Origin: Coenobita brevimanus
Taxonomy: Eukaryota; Arthropoda; Malacostraca; Decapoda; Coenobitidae
Assembly: GCA_032717465.1 (NCBI GenBank)
Contig: CM064681.1
Location: forward strand, 15,605,010 to 15,669,009
Length of the DNA stretch: 64,000 bases
Direction of reading: 5' to 3'
The translations under genes were made by a program, and so were the position numbers. Every line of letters starts with the position of its first letter. Position 1 is the first letter of the stretch. Of the stretch, positions 10,340 to 21,577 are shown piece by piece. The notes below the pieces were generated by a model. It had not been told where the DNA came from. It saw nothing but the letters and a program-made list of their open reading frames with translations, and made no database searches.

Positions 10340-12532
10340 GTCTGACTCTCTTCTTCTTCATTTCTTCAACATTCATGGCCTTTCCTCTAACTTTTGCTCT
10401 GTTGAGCACCACCTCTCCTTCTCTAAACCTCACCTTCTTTTTCTAACTGAGACTCAGCTGTCTGAGGCAACTGACAGCAGACCCTTTTCTATATCCTCCT
10501 ACTTTCTCTATACTCATTTCAAAGCAAAAGGTGGCTGTTGTGTATATATATGCAACAACTTACCTTGCTGTCGTGTTCCTGAACTCGATTCTTCTGAATT
10601 CTCTACACTCTGGCTTCGGCTTTCCTGTCATTCTCTGACTAAATATATCTGCGCTGTTTACTTATCTCCTAATTCTACTTACTATAAAAAAATCTTTGAC
10701 TTACCTATCAAAGGTACCAGAGCCAACCCACCCCTGAATCACATCTTTTATGCGTTTCTGCCCGGAATCGTGCTAAGTCTGTTCTTCGCTCTGCTTAAAT
10801 TAATTTCACCCGTACTAAATGCTTTCAGCTTTCTAACTCGAATTCTTCCTGCTCCTTTAGGTACCTTGCCAAAAACCTTTCTAACAACTTTACATCATCA
10901 TCCTTCCCTCCTCTTTTCTACTCTGATGGCTCTGTAGCTATTTCTTCTACTGATAAAGCAGATCTCTTCGCTCAGACTTTCTCCTCCAATTCCACCTTAG
11001 ACGATTCCGGTGCTGTTCCTCCATCACTTCCCCCCTCTGACTTCCTCATGACTGACATTAAAATTTCTTCAGCTGATGTATTTTCACCCATCACTGGCCT
11101 CAATACTAATAATGCATATGGGCCTGATGGAGTCCCTCCTGTTGTTCTCAAGAACTGTGCTTCTATGCTTACACCCTGCCTAGGTAAAGTCTTTCGCCTT
11201 TGTCTATCAACTTGTACCTTTCCTTCTTGCTGGAAGTTTGCTTTCATTCAGCCAGTCCCAAAGAAGGGACTTTAACATCCTGTATCTCAAAAGTTTTCTA
11301 GTCTATTCTTAATAGAAAAATTTTAAAGCATCTTTCCTATCAAAACCTTCTTTCTGATCGTCAGTATGGGTTCCGTCAGGGACGCTCCACTGGCGATCTT
11401 CTCACCTACCTTTCAGACTCCTGGTCATCCTCCTTTCGGGACTTTGGCGAAAGCTTTGTCATTCCACTTGACATCTCAAAGGCTTTCGATCGAGTCTGGC
11501 ATAAATCTTTATTTTCCAAACTGCCCTCTTATGGTTTCTATTCTTCCATCTGTGCCTTCATCTCTAGCTTCCTTTCTGATCATTCTATAGCCGCTGTTGT
11601 AGGCGGCCATCGTTCTTCTCCTAGATCTTTTAACAGTTGTGTTCTTCAGGGCTCTTGTCCTATCACCAACTCTCTTCCTTTTATTCATCAATGACCTTCT
11701 ATGCTGTACATTTAACCCTATCCACTCATACGCTGATGACTCCACCCTCCACCTTTCCATTTGAATACCCACAACGTCCATCTCAGCAGTTACTTCAACA
11801 AACAAGGGATGAGGCTATGGCACACCTAATGTCTGACTTGGCTCGTATCTCTCACTGGGGTAAAAATAATCTGGTTGTTTTTAATGCATCAAAGACTCAA
11901 TTTTTGCACCTATCAACCCGACAAAATCTTCAACAGGTATACCCACAAATGTTTAATAATATTCAACTTACGCCTGCATCATCCTTGAGCAAGCTTGGGG
12001 TTTCATTTACTCGGGACTTATCTTGGAAAGATCATATTACATCTCTTGTAAAATCTGCTTCCAAGAGATTGAGTGTGCTTACCCCTGCACAGTTGTTGAC
12101 TCTATACAGGGGTTTTAGCCACCCCTGTGTGGAGTACAACTCTCATGTGTGGGGAGGCTCGCCACATACAGCTCTTTTCAATACGGTGGAGTCAAAGGCT
12201 TTTCGTCTCATTAACTCTCCTCCTCTTACTGACTCCCTTCAACCTCTGTCTCTTCGTTGCACTGTTGCATCTTTATCTCTTTTCTTGCTACATCAATGGT
12301 CACTGCTCCTCTGACCTGTCTGCATGCATTCCTCCACCTCTACGACGGGTGCGTAGCACCCGTCTAGCAGCAAACTCTCATCCCTTTTCTGTCCAGCTCT
12401 CTAATGCAAGAGTTAACCGTTCCTATGATCGGATCTTGAATTTGGCTCTCTCTTGTATTGTTTTTCTCTTGGAAGGAAAAGTTTTGCGGGCTCGTTGCCT
12501 TTGGTTCGTTCTTCCTCGCATAAAAAAAAAAA
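10340..12532 (+). mobile_element. Family C non-LTR retrotransposon, degraded, unit 1
   Basis: Decayed Jockey/CR1-like ORF2 on the plus strand. An endonuclease start (NIHGLSSNFCSVEHHLSFS, ...LLFLTETQLSE) is followed by an internal deletion that removes the endonuclease core. The linker follows, then RT segments at 11048-11275 (YGPDGVPPVVLKNC), 11350-11600 (YGFRQGRST, DISKAFDRVWHKSL), 11637-11760 (VLQGSC, INDLL, YADDSTL) and 11800-12314 (RDLSWKDHITSL). It ends in a short 3' UTR with a poly(A)-like run near 12522. Several frameshifts are visible. About 118 bp near 12425, still present in unit 2, are missing. Confidence 0.75.
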
Positions 12533-12673
12533 AAAAAATTAGCTCTGTGATGTTGATCAGGTGAAGGAAGAGTATCAGGGCAGTTTTTCTGACACACTCA
12601 GACACTACCAATCTGCATGTCAATCATGCCGATGAAATTCATATTGTAGGTGGAGCTGATACCTAAATCAATC

Positions 12674-12862
12674 TTAACCCCTTAGCTCCCAGAGCTCCTG
12701 TGGAAGGGATTTTGTTGAAAGGATGCTAGGTGTACCGACCTCCGCTTGTCAGCTCATAGTCGCAAAGCTCATAGGTCCCTAACCCGGGGTTCCCTTTTTT
12801 ATAATATTTTGAAAATGCACAGTTCCATCCTATATTGAGGATGCTGGGAGCAAAGGGATTAA
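12674..12862. mobile_element. 189-bp TTAA-flanked MITE (piggyBac-like), unit 1
   Basis: Flanked by TTAA at 12674-12677 and 12859-12862. The termini are inverted repeats, CCCCTTAGCTCCCAG on the left against CCCTTTGCTCCCAGC read inward from the right. A TTAA target and C-run termini are the hallmark of piggyBac-type non-autonomous elements. The interior has no frame. An equivalent copy is in unit 2. Confidence 0.7.
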
Positions 12863-13305
12863 AGAAACTAATAGATTTGTCAGTGTTTAATGATGCGCTT
12901 GTCTGTGACTCTCATGATTCAGATGACCTTGTTGCTAGGTGCCATGTCACCAGAGTTGGCAGTGGTAGCTATCATATCACCACACTTGTCCATCCACTCC
13001 AGTGTCAGCATTTCCTTTGTCATGAATTGCTGAACCTGTCCCTTACAGTGATGGGAGAAATGGGTCACACAGCTCCTCGTGTTACACACTGTACTCTAGG
13101 ATACTGGGCCATGATGATGCACTTACAGGCACAGATGCAATATTTTATGGACAGAAATGTTCATGTCAGTGGCAGTGTACATGATCATGTCGAACATATA
13201 GGCTGTCGCAAGGTTACACATTACAGAATATTTATTCAAGACCTTTGTTATAATGATTGGACTAGAGTTGTGCCCACCTTTCTTGGACTGATTTCTTGTA
13301 TTTAA
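12841..13305 (+). CDS. Hypothetical 154-codon open frame, doubtful gene (unit 1)
   Basis: An ATG-started open frame (His-, Met- and Val-rich, e.g. VHDHVEHIGC) with no family I recognise. Its ATG lies inside the right terminal repeat of the TTAA MITE, so the start was supplied by an inserted element. The unit 2 copy (45410-45874) is also open. By hand count they differ at about eight bases, about four synonymous and four amino-acid changing (I/M, L/F, C/R, R/G), which does not indicate purifying selection. Probably a chance frame; kept because it is intact in two copies. Confidence 0.2.
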   Translation: MLGAKGLKKLIDLSVFNDALVCDSHDSDDLVARCHVTRVGSGSYHITTLVHPLQCQHFLCHELLNLSLTVMGEMGHTAPRVTHCTLGYWAMMMHLQAQMQYFMDRNVHVSGSVHDHVEHIGCRKVTHYRIFIQDLCYNDWTRVVPTFLGLISCI

Positions 13306-13602
13306 CCCCCGCTCTGCTCAGTGCCTCATATGAGGCGATATGCAGGCCACCACTGACCACACTGATCACCTCATATGAGGCAATGGGTCTCTGTGCCAAA
13401 ATTTCAAGCACAAGGAACTGTCAGTGGTTTCCATGGGAACCCTGACTCTCCCTCTATGCCATCAAACTGTTGCCAAACCCTGCCACATCGCAGCTGCCAA
13501 ATACCGCATATTTAGTTACTCAGATATGCAGGCCACCCCTGGCCATGCTGATGGTCTCATCTGAGGAAATGGGTCTCTGTACCATAATTTCAAGCACAAG
13601 GA
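13306..13602. repeat. 186-bp tandem repeat with CCTCATATGAGG palindromes
   Basis: The word gatatgcaggccacc occurs at 13337 and 13523 (period 186). CCTCATATGAGG, a perfect palindrome, occurs at 13324-13335 and about 47 bp later, with a decayed third copy near 13558. The block continues right of family A (19933 to about 20060), showing that family A inserted within one repeat at tcaagcacaagga (13590-13602 and 19933-19945). Confidence 0.8.
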
Positions 13603-13670
13603 TGATTGATTGATTGACTGATTGATTGACGGAACACATGGCACCGCAAGAACAAGGTCATATGGTGCCG
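13603..13670 (-). promoter_or_regulatory. Family A copy 2 3'-terminal hairpin and tetranucleotide tail
   Basis: GGCACC (13640-13645) and GGTGCC (13664-13669) form a perfect 6-bp stem about 30 nt across, next to a GATT/GACT tetranucleotide tail (13603-13630 on the plus strand). Family B has an equivalent stem with compensatory changes. Such 3' hairpins are plausible recognition sites for the element's reverse transcriptase; that role is inference. Confidence 0.6.
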
Positions 13671-13762
13671 TATAAGCAGAAAATATAAGCAGTAAAAACA
13701 TAAAAACATTAAAAAGCAAAACTACATATTAAAAACTAGACATCAAAGTAAAAACAATGGAA

Positions 13763-16700
13763 TCATAAAAGGTGAAGGAGGCCAGCCTCCTTCAGAAATA
13801 AAAACACATCGTCCCAAGCGGTACCAGCCTCTCCCCCAAGCATCAAAGAGGGACAGAAAACACCACCCTCCCCTCGGTGCCTCCATAGCAGCCTCCGACG
13901 TAAGTCGCCCAAACTGGGACACTCAACCAGCAAGTGCCTGACAGTAAGGGGAACCAAACAGTCATCACAGAATGGCTGCACGCCTCCACACATGAGGAAC
14001 TTATGTGTGAGCTTCGTACGTCCAATGCAAAGGCGAGCCAGAACAGTCTCTAACTTACGAGGTATTGTAAAACAAACTCTGAGAAACGAACTTCATGACT
14101 TCCTTTAACTTGCTGAGAGGAATGCTATCCCACCTCAACTGCCAACAAGCACGAACAGCAGATAATAGTGGAGGGCGTAAATCAGTGGCAGGTAGATGAC
14201 AAGGAGCATGGACAGGTTGCAAAGCTGCAGTCTTAGCCAGTGCATTTACCCTTTCATTACTTATGACACCAACATGTGAGGGAACCCAGCAGAAATCCAC
14301 TCTCTTCACCCGACGACGAATGAGGAACAGCCACTCCAGAATAGCTTAAACTATAGGATGGGACGAATTAAAAGAGTCCAGGGTCGAAAGCACTCCTTGA
14401 AAATCACTAAAACTTGCTAGGTGAACAAACACCAACTTCAGGGCTAAAACGATAGCTGATAACTCTGCAGTAAAAACTGAGGAAGCCAAAGGAAGACTAC
14501 CTCCATGGCTAAAATTAGGGAACACCACTCCAAAACCAACACCAGAGGTGGATTTAGAGCCAACATTATACACAGGCACAGACCGCCATGAGTAGAAGAA
14601 TGTTCTAAAAATAACTGTAAAAGACACTGAGGAGTGACAGAATCCTTTGAGCCTGCAAGAAACCTGCAGAAATTTACCTTAAGGATGGCGCAACTCTTGG
14701 GATCCAAATGGGACTGCCAGGTACTGCTGACAAACCAAACTTCTCCATGATATCCCAAACTCTATAACCAAATGGACGAGGCATGCGAGGGTGTCCACTA
14801 TAATATAAAAAACAGGACTGTTGCATCACACACTCACAGACAAGTGAGTCTGGATGGCGGCGAATCCGGAGCCGGCACTGTGCTCCACAGATTGACGCAG
14901 TAGATCTAAGGGAGGCAAACCAGCTTCTACCAATAAGCTGGGAATCGGAGATGACCGAAAAGCTCCAGTTGCAAGGCGAAGACCAGCATGATAGACAGCA
15001 TCTAGAGATTTTAGTCTGGACTCTGTGGCAGAGGAGTAGACCTCACAGCCATATGACAGCTTGGAGGTTACAAAAACCTCAAGTAATCCAAGAGTGTCCT
15101 CTGATCTGCACCCCACGATGTATGAGACAGAACCCTCAAAAGATTGACAGCCTTCATATATGATGCTTTAAGATTTGCCAAATGTGAAACCTAAGTCAAA
15201 CGGTGGTCAAACATAAGGCCCAAGAATTTTGTCCCTGCCACACAATGGAGTTTCCTGCCACAAAGCTGGAGATCACGGTCCGGGTGTACCCCTCTCATCC
15301 TACAAAAGTGCATAGCCATAGTCTTAGAAGGGGAAAACCAAAAACCCTTGGAAGTGGCCCAGGCAGAAATCTTGTCCAAGGCAAGTTGCATATGCCGCTC
15401 AATAGCAGGTATGCGGGAGCCAGAAAACCATATAGCTAAATCATCCACATAAAGGGATGAGGATACACCAGCAGGCACAGTGTCAAGAATACCATTAATG
15501 GCCACCGCAAACAGAGAAACACTTAGGACACTCCCCTATGGGGCACCTTACTCCTGGCATAGTGGCGCAAACAGGGTAGAACCCACATGGACTCGAAACA
15601 CACGATCAGTCAAGAAGTCTCCAAGCAACACAGGCAGGCGACCACTTAAAGCAAAGGCATAAAGTTGTTGGAGGATGCTATGGCGCCAGGCAGTATCATA
15701 AGCCTTCTCAAGATCAAAGAACACAGCCACAAGATGTTGTTTAGAGGTAAAAGCTTCACAGATAGATGCTTCGAGCCTCATAAGGTTGTCTGAAGTACAC
15801 CGTAATTTACGAAAGCCACTCTGCGAAGGAGAGAGATAGCAACCTTTCTCTAGAATCCACACAAGCCTGGCATTGACCATCTTTTCAAATAGCCTGCACA
15901 AGCATGATGTTCAAGTGATAGGGCAATAGTTCGTGACATGGGAGCGGTCCTTACTGGGCTTGGGAATGAGGAGGACAATACCCAACTTGCAACTCTTGGG
16001 AAGAAAGCCCTCTCTCCATACCCTGTTAAAAAGGTCCAATAAAAACTATTGATTTAGTTGGCAGATGACGGAGCAGAGCATATGGAATGTCATCATGCCC
16101 AGAAGCAGTGTCACCACTCTCTGAGAGGGCAGCATGCAGCTCACGGAGGATGAAGTCTAAATTATATGGCTCTTCGCCACGAAAGTGAAAGTCAAGACCC
16201 AGCCTCTTCTGATTTCTACGAAAGCTAGTATATGGCTTAAAAGGACCCTTTTTTGAGAAAGCACAAAACTGATTTGTAAGAGCAGAGGCTACTGCATCTG
16301 GTGCAGATACAAGATTTCCGTGAAGTCGCAACACTGGTGGGGAGGGAGAGGAGAACCTACCAGAAATCTTGTGTATCTTTTTCCACTCCATAGGCATTGG
16401 AGTAGAGGATGTAACTGTAGAAACATACGACCTCCACGAGTTACAGCGAGCATTCTTCATGACCCATCGATAGTGAGCACGTGCTTTGCAAAACTGAATT
16501 TTTAGAAAAACATCACGGTTGGCAAAATACTGACGGGCAGCCACTTTGTAAGCCCCTTTTGCTATAGAGCAGTCATCATTCCACCATGGCACAGGTCTCC
16601 AGGAAAAAACACCATAAGTCCATGGGGGAGAATGAACCCCTGCTGACAAAAGAGTCAGAGTAAAATAACGTACGGCATCATCAAGAGTTGAAAAATCAGT

Positions 16701-17444
16701 AACCTTTTAAGCAAATACACATAGTTTCTCAAAGAGAGACCAATCAGCCCTATCCAGACGCCAGCATGGCATACGGACAGCAGGAACAGAGTGAGTAGTC
16801 TGGACCAACACAGGATAATGGTCACTACCATGCAAATCATCCAAAACCTCCCAAGAAAAATCAAGTGCACAATCAGAGGAGGAGATGGTAAGGTCAATGA
16901 CAGAATATGTGCCAGTCTGAACATGAAAATGGGTCGGCCTCCCATCATTTAGGACAACCAAATCTAAATCTCCAACCAAAGAAGCAAGATCACCCTGGGA
17001 ATTGGAAAGTGAATCACCCCACAAAAGATGGCGTCCATTAAGGTCACCAAGAAGTAGAAAAGGAGGTGGAAGTTGACTGATAAGGGTTTCCAGAAGAGCA
17101 CACATAACAGAATTGAAACGTGGAAGGTACAGGCAACAGATAGTATAGCACCTCCCAACGTGCATCTGTACTGCTAGAACTTGAAGGGGAGACTGTAATG
17201 CAAAGGAAATAAAGGGGACATCAGATCGGCACAAAATGGCACATCCACCGCTGTGACCACCACGAGGAGATGCATGGAAGACCTCATACCCCCTGATAGA
17301 AGGAAATGGTCTATCCCCCGCCAATGTCTCCTGGAGACAGACACATAGTGGGCTCAAAGCAGACAGCAATAACTGCAATTCCTCCCAATTTGCCATGGCA
17401 CCTCTACAATTCCACTGAAGACAAATTGGTACTGATTGAGCCAT
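13763..17444 (-). pseudogene. Family A copy 2, ORF2 (endonuclease-RT-RNase H), broken
   Basis: Starts at the ATG at 17444 (MAQSVPICLQWNCRG). The endonuclease is readable to about 16707 with QET, GDLNGRH and GSDHYPV motifs. RT follows in several frames: DLEKAYDTAW near 15700 and the SLYVDDL catalytic box near 15440. The RNase H region at 14346-14627 reads YNVGSKS where YTDGS is expected, so the first catalytic Asp is lost, and FSDFQGVL for FSDSRSAL. The C-terminal CDDCLVPLTVRHLLVECPSL Cys/His motif is kept. An intact form would be about 1230 codons, like family B. At least six frame breaks are present. Confidence 0.85.
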
Positions 17445-17485
17445 ACTGATTAGTGTTAAATAATATGAACTGAGAAACACCAAGG

Positions 17486-19362
17486 CTATGTAGCAACCTC
17501 ATTGGGAAGGGTGTGAAAGCCCTTCTTCCCAGGTGTGGAGCTCTGCCTCACCAACCAAGACAATAAGGATTTAGAGTTTCTATGGGTGGAAGGAACTTTA
17601 CCCTGAGACACGTCCCGCCCATCGTCAGGATGAGCCCGAAGCACAGAGAACTTCCTGGAAATTCACTCGCCCCATTCGCACACCCACTTGGGGGTCCGGC
17701 TGGCACCCTGGGGCCAACCAAATCCTCCCTGACCGAATCAATCAAAGGTTGGCTGCTGGGTGCCGGATCAGAGGGAACAAGCGACCAAGGCTTTTGAATA
17801 TCTAAAGACCCAGACCCGGCCACACCTAAGCAAGAGGCAGGGACTGGAATCATAGATAGACCATCACGAAGACCAACCGACTTAGATGCTACCATTGGTT
17901 GGGTTGTCGAGCGTAAAGCCCCCTCAGAATCCTTATGCAGTACAAAAGTTTGAACCTTAGAAGGAGGGGAGTCGCCCAAAAACTCCTCACTTCTCACCTG
18001 TTTGAGGTTTGCGAATGCAACCTCCATCTCTACACCAAAACTCGAAACACTAGAAATTGTAGAGGCACACTGTAGAGAAGACTGAACATGAGTAGCAGAG
18101 TGAGCAGATAGTACAAGGGCAGCAGTTGGTGCGGGAGTAGCAGCTGATACAGGAGTGTCAGCCGGTACAGTAGTAGCAGCTGACACAGGAGTAGCAGCTT
18201 GTACAGGAGCACCAGCCGGATGAGATGCAGACTGCAAAAGTACCAGAATCCTTGGGAGACCACGAGAAGTAGTACGTCCAGTATCTGATGAGGGACGAGG
18301 AGGATGGAGCACGGGACAGCAGGCTTTGACCTAGAAAGAATAGAAGCAGAGGACACACCTGGGCAGACATACATAGACACGACATGGTCCTTAGCTTCAG
18401 TAAAACTCAGCCTCTCCATGGCTCTGAGAAACATAATTTCATGTTCCATTTTGTAATGATCATAAGATTTAGAAGAAGCAGCATGCTCACCACCACAACT
18501 GACACAAGATAGAGGACCAGGGCATTCCATACCCTCGTGAACATCTAAACCACACGACACACAGAGTGCTGGAAGACCCAGGGCAAGGCGACTACAAGTT
18601 CGACCAATATGACCCATGCGCTGACAGTGGAAGCATTTACGAGGCACAGGGACATGGGGCCAAACTCTGGTCTGGTACCATGCAGCATTAAGAACAGCAG
18701 GGAGGCTCAATGAATCGAAAGTCACAATCAAGGATGGAGTTGGCACAAGGTCACCATTCATCTTCTTTTTAATCCTCTCAACCTTTCTCACATTCTGGGC
18801 TGACAACTCTTCAACAAGGCGTGCCTCATCGTAAATCAGCAATTCCTTAGCATACACAACGCCACAAGAATAATTCAATGAAGCATGGGGGGAACATATA
18901 ACAGACTGACCGGAAAGCATTGACAGAGATAGAATGGCTGCACTCTGAGAAGGGTCAGAAACGTCCACCAACAAACTGCCATCAGCCTGTGGAGCCACTT
19001 CAGGGGTGGCACCACAAGCAGCAAGAAGTTCGTGATGTGTGCGAAAAATATCACACCTTTGGAGGTCCACCCCAGCAGGGCCACGAACAACTATGAACTA
19101 GACAAAAGGCGCAGGAAGAGGAACCAAAAAATTATCTGAATCTCGCTCATGGGGGCCCCTGAGGACCGGGTACACTTCTTTTCCCCCGTCTGCGACCCTT
19201 GTTACGGGAGCCACTGGACCGGGGAGGCAAGGCAGGGGAGGCCGAATCCCCTGTGGAGCCACGTGGAACCTGGAAGGGTTCCAGAGTGGCTGTAAGTGAA
19301 GGTTGAGAAGATGCACTTAGGTCTGGCAGAGAGGCAGGTCGGGGCACATTATTTGTATCCAT
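17486..19362 (-). pseudogene. Family A copy 2, ORF1 (zinc-knuckle gag-like), broken
   Basis: Starts at the ATG at 19362 (MDTNNVPRPASLPDL). The N-terminal part is basic (NKGRRRGKRS), followed by the VDLQRCDIF core, CCHC knuckles and a Ser/Pro/Ala-rich C terminus. Defects: one extra C near 19157 shifts the frame; a TAG near 19099 is shared with copy 3; the last Cys of the third knuckle is Tyr (SSKSYDHY; SSKSCDHY in copy 3); a deletion of about 14 bp near 18315 is private to this copy. The stop is at 17486, 41 nt before the ORF2 ATG. Confidence 0.82.
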
Positions 19363-19932
19363 AATAATAAACACAAAACTTCATTCCCCCACCCCCCCAC
19401 CCACCACGGAGCCCAACAAGGGGAGGCCATATGCCACAGGCGACCTCAGGAGTAGCAGGGGAGTATACGCAGGTAACCACCGGGGGACGTGGGCTAGGGT
19501 GACCTCAGGATGATTGGAGCCACCATGTCCCCCAGTGCCCATTTGACCCTAGCCAACGCATGACCAGCCGATTGACCTGGTCAGGCCCAACCAGGCCGCC
19601 CATCTAGCCAGAATAAGGGACCAAAGAGGTGTATTACTAGCTGCAGGGTGCATCCTGCAGCATTGTTCAACCCCCAGGACTCCCATCTCCCAGTATTACG
19701 GGACACCATGCAAAGCCAACACGTGGGGAGGCAACAGTCCCGCCCTAGATGGCAAGTGGGCAGGGACTAACATCACCAGCAGGCCTCCTCCACCAGTGAT
19801 GTAGGTGGTGCTTGGTCCACGAGACTGACAAATGCCGAACCCTACAAAAGTAGGCATGCCTCCAAAGTAGGTGGCACTGCCAGCCATGCTTCAAGCCCTG
19901 CCACCACGTCAAGGTGACCCCCCTCAGGGGGG
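19363..19932 (-). promoter_or_regulatory. Family A copy 2, 5' UTR / presumed internal promoter
   Basis: 570 bp upstream of ORF1. It begins (sense) with CCCCCCTGAGGGGGG, a perfect hairpin at 19918-19932, then TCACCTTGACGTGGTGG, whose GACGTG resembles a downstream promoter element at about +21. It is about 89% identical to the family B 5' UTR over a hand-counted 245 bp. LINEs of this type use internal promoters, so promoter function is likely but not shown here. Confidence 0.6.
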
Positions 19933-21411
19933 TCAAGCACAAGGAAGTGCCAATGGTTTCCATGGGAACATTACGTCTCCTTTATGCCACCAAGAGCTGT
20001 TGCCAAGCCCTACCACACCGCAGTTGCCAAATACCGCATATTTAGTAATTCAGTTGTCGTCTGTAGCCCAGCAATGGCGGATTCACACCCGTCTATTTCC
20101 CACGGTGCTGGTGAATTATCACAGCCCTCACACCCATCCAAGAGGTGTTAATTACAAAAAGACGAGTGTGATAAAAAGTTCTAGCTCAGAAACACTTGAT
20201 CTGATAAAGAAAAAAAAATTAACTCAATATTTTAAAAAAGTCCTAAAACAACGACTCAGAGAAGGTAATCAGGTTGATAAGAATTAGGATGGTGGGGATT
20301 AAGGAGCTTTTCTCTGGCTGATCAAATAGCGATTATGTTGTATTTGGTTGGCCCATAGATGGTTTTTATGGACTTGCAGAACCCATGTCGGTCATTATTA
20401 CCAGCCAACGCCTTTGTCGGCGAGGTATGAGCGAGGCCATTTAAATCCAAAAGCATTGAAATGTCGCCTTACACCCAGAGTATGCCTAGAGTATATTGAT
20501 GGCCATCTACCTACCAAGTTTCATGCCTTTACGACAAACTATCTTGCCTGTGGCCCTCTTTTGATGTTTTTCGACATGCTGCACTTGGTGCGTGTCACGT
20601 GCCACGTGCACCGCCGGTGTGTAATGAAATCTGTCAAAAACAAACCTTATAGAATGGCACTATCATATGGTTCAAACCACGAAGAAAAGGTTAACAAAAA
20701 TCTGTGATACAGCAATACACTATATACTCTCTTGATAATATTAGTCAGTCTGAGTGGTTATGTTGTGTTCCAGTAGTGTCAATATACTTATACTGAAAAT
20801 AAAAGAAACATCATACACATGTCGGTGTCACTTTAATGAAGCTTAGAGCTGAAGGTACAGGAAAAAGCTACCGGATATTTACTGCATAATGTAGCAAATG
20901 TTCTTTTACATTGTTGCCTAGTATACCTACTGAAAGTTAAATACTTAAATAAAAGGCAAAAAATGTGGCCTACCATTGATACATATTATACAGATTTATT
21001 ATATTTTCAATGATACCTATTTTAAGATATGTACGAAAACGAAACTAAAAATGAACTGGAGCTTTCTTTTAAAGGCTATTTATACAATAGTAATGTTTTT
21101 TCCACTACTTTAAACTGAAAGTAACATACTGTTACGAAATACTAACGCAGTGAGTAAGAATTAGTCTGAGAGAGTGAGGAAGAGAGCGGGAGTTAGAGAC
21201 GGGGATAGTTAGAGGTGTGTGTGTGTGTGTGTATTCGTCGCGTGAGTAGCGAGGAGCGCAGTAACGCGTGAGTATGGCCAAAAAAGTAGCGGCGCTCTCA
21301 GTTCTGCTACTGGCTACAAAAAGTAATGGTGTTACCACCATCGCTATTATAATAGCAGCGGTGCTATGTACTGCCGCTACTAATAGCGGCGCTATTCTCA
21401 GCTTTGTGTAT
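19933..21411. other. Unit 2 spacer, no supported gene
   Basis: Equivalent to 2041-3556. It includes the remaining 186-bp repeat piece, the (TG)n run at 21214-21232 and the palindromic patch at about 21240-21400. Here that patch is longest: TAGCAGCGGTGCTA, then TGCCGCTACTAATAGCGGCG. Confidence 0.6.
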
Positions 21412-21546
21412 TGCTTACTGCCTATGATCTCCAGTCTTTCAAAAACAATGGGTCCAGGCATCTGGAAATTATCGGGCTCTCAGTTATCTTGTGTTTATTT
21501 TTTCTTTGAGGGAACAATTTGCAGGCTCCTGGCCTCTGGTTTGTTC

Positions 21547-21550
<4 letters not shown>
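21412..21550 (+). pseudogene. Family C 3'-end fragment, unit 2
   Basis: Same fragment as 3557-3700 (ISSLSK.../DLQSF region plus 3' UTR), directly followed by (CA)n. Confidence 0.7.

Positions 21551-21577
<27 letters not shown>
21551..21577. repeat. (CA)n left of the CR1 element, unit 2
   Basis: About 13 CA repeats between the family C fragment and the 5' end of the CR1-like element. The matching right tract is at 32102-32166. Confidence 0.95.

Larger units (their letters stand above)
1..13602. repeat. Segmental tandem unit 1 (left part outside window)
   Basis: First of three direct tandem copies of a segment of about 18 kb. From the family A 5' end (2040) to the next family A 3' end (13603) it spans about 11.56 kb. 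This matches unit 2 after subtracting unit 2's extra insertions (about 4.25 + 6.27 + 2.77 + 1.35 kb). It lacks the CR1, RTE, foldback and 746-bp TTAA elements and so serves as the empty-site reference. Shared landmarks with units 2 and 3 include the 40-bp minisatellite, the family D remnant and the pyrimidine tract. The boundary is arbitrary because the array is cyclic. Confidence 0.9.
13603..19932 (-). mobile_element. Family A non-LTR retrotransposon, copy 2, full length, inactive
   Basis: A complete 6330-bp I-superfamily-style element on the minus strand, bounded by the 13-bp duplication tcaagcacaagga (13590-13602, 19933-19945). Order in the sense direction: 5' UTR (19932-19363), ORF1 (19362-17486), ORF2 (17444-13763) and a 3' UTR ending in a hairpin and a tail of TCAA/TCAG tetranucleotides. 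ORF2 carries endonuclease, RT and RNase H regions, which places it in the RNase H-bearing group (I, Nimb, LOA and similar). Multiple frameshifts and stops make it inactive. Confidence 0.88.

Noticed and set aside
19363..19932. HDV-like self-cleaving ribozyme at the 5' end of families A and B
   Set aside because: A 5' terminal hairpin is present, but I could not fit the nested pseudoknot pairing by hand. A covariance-model search would be needed.
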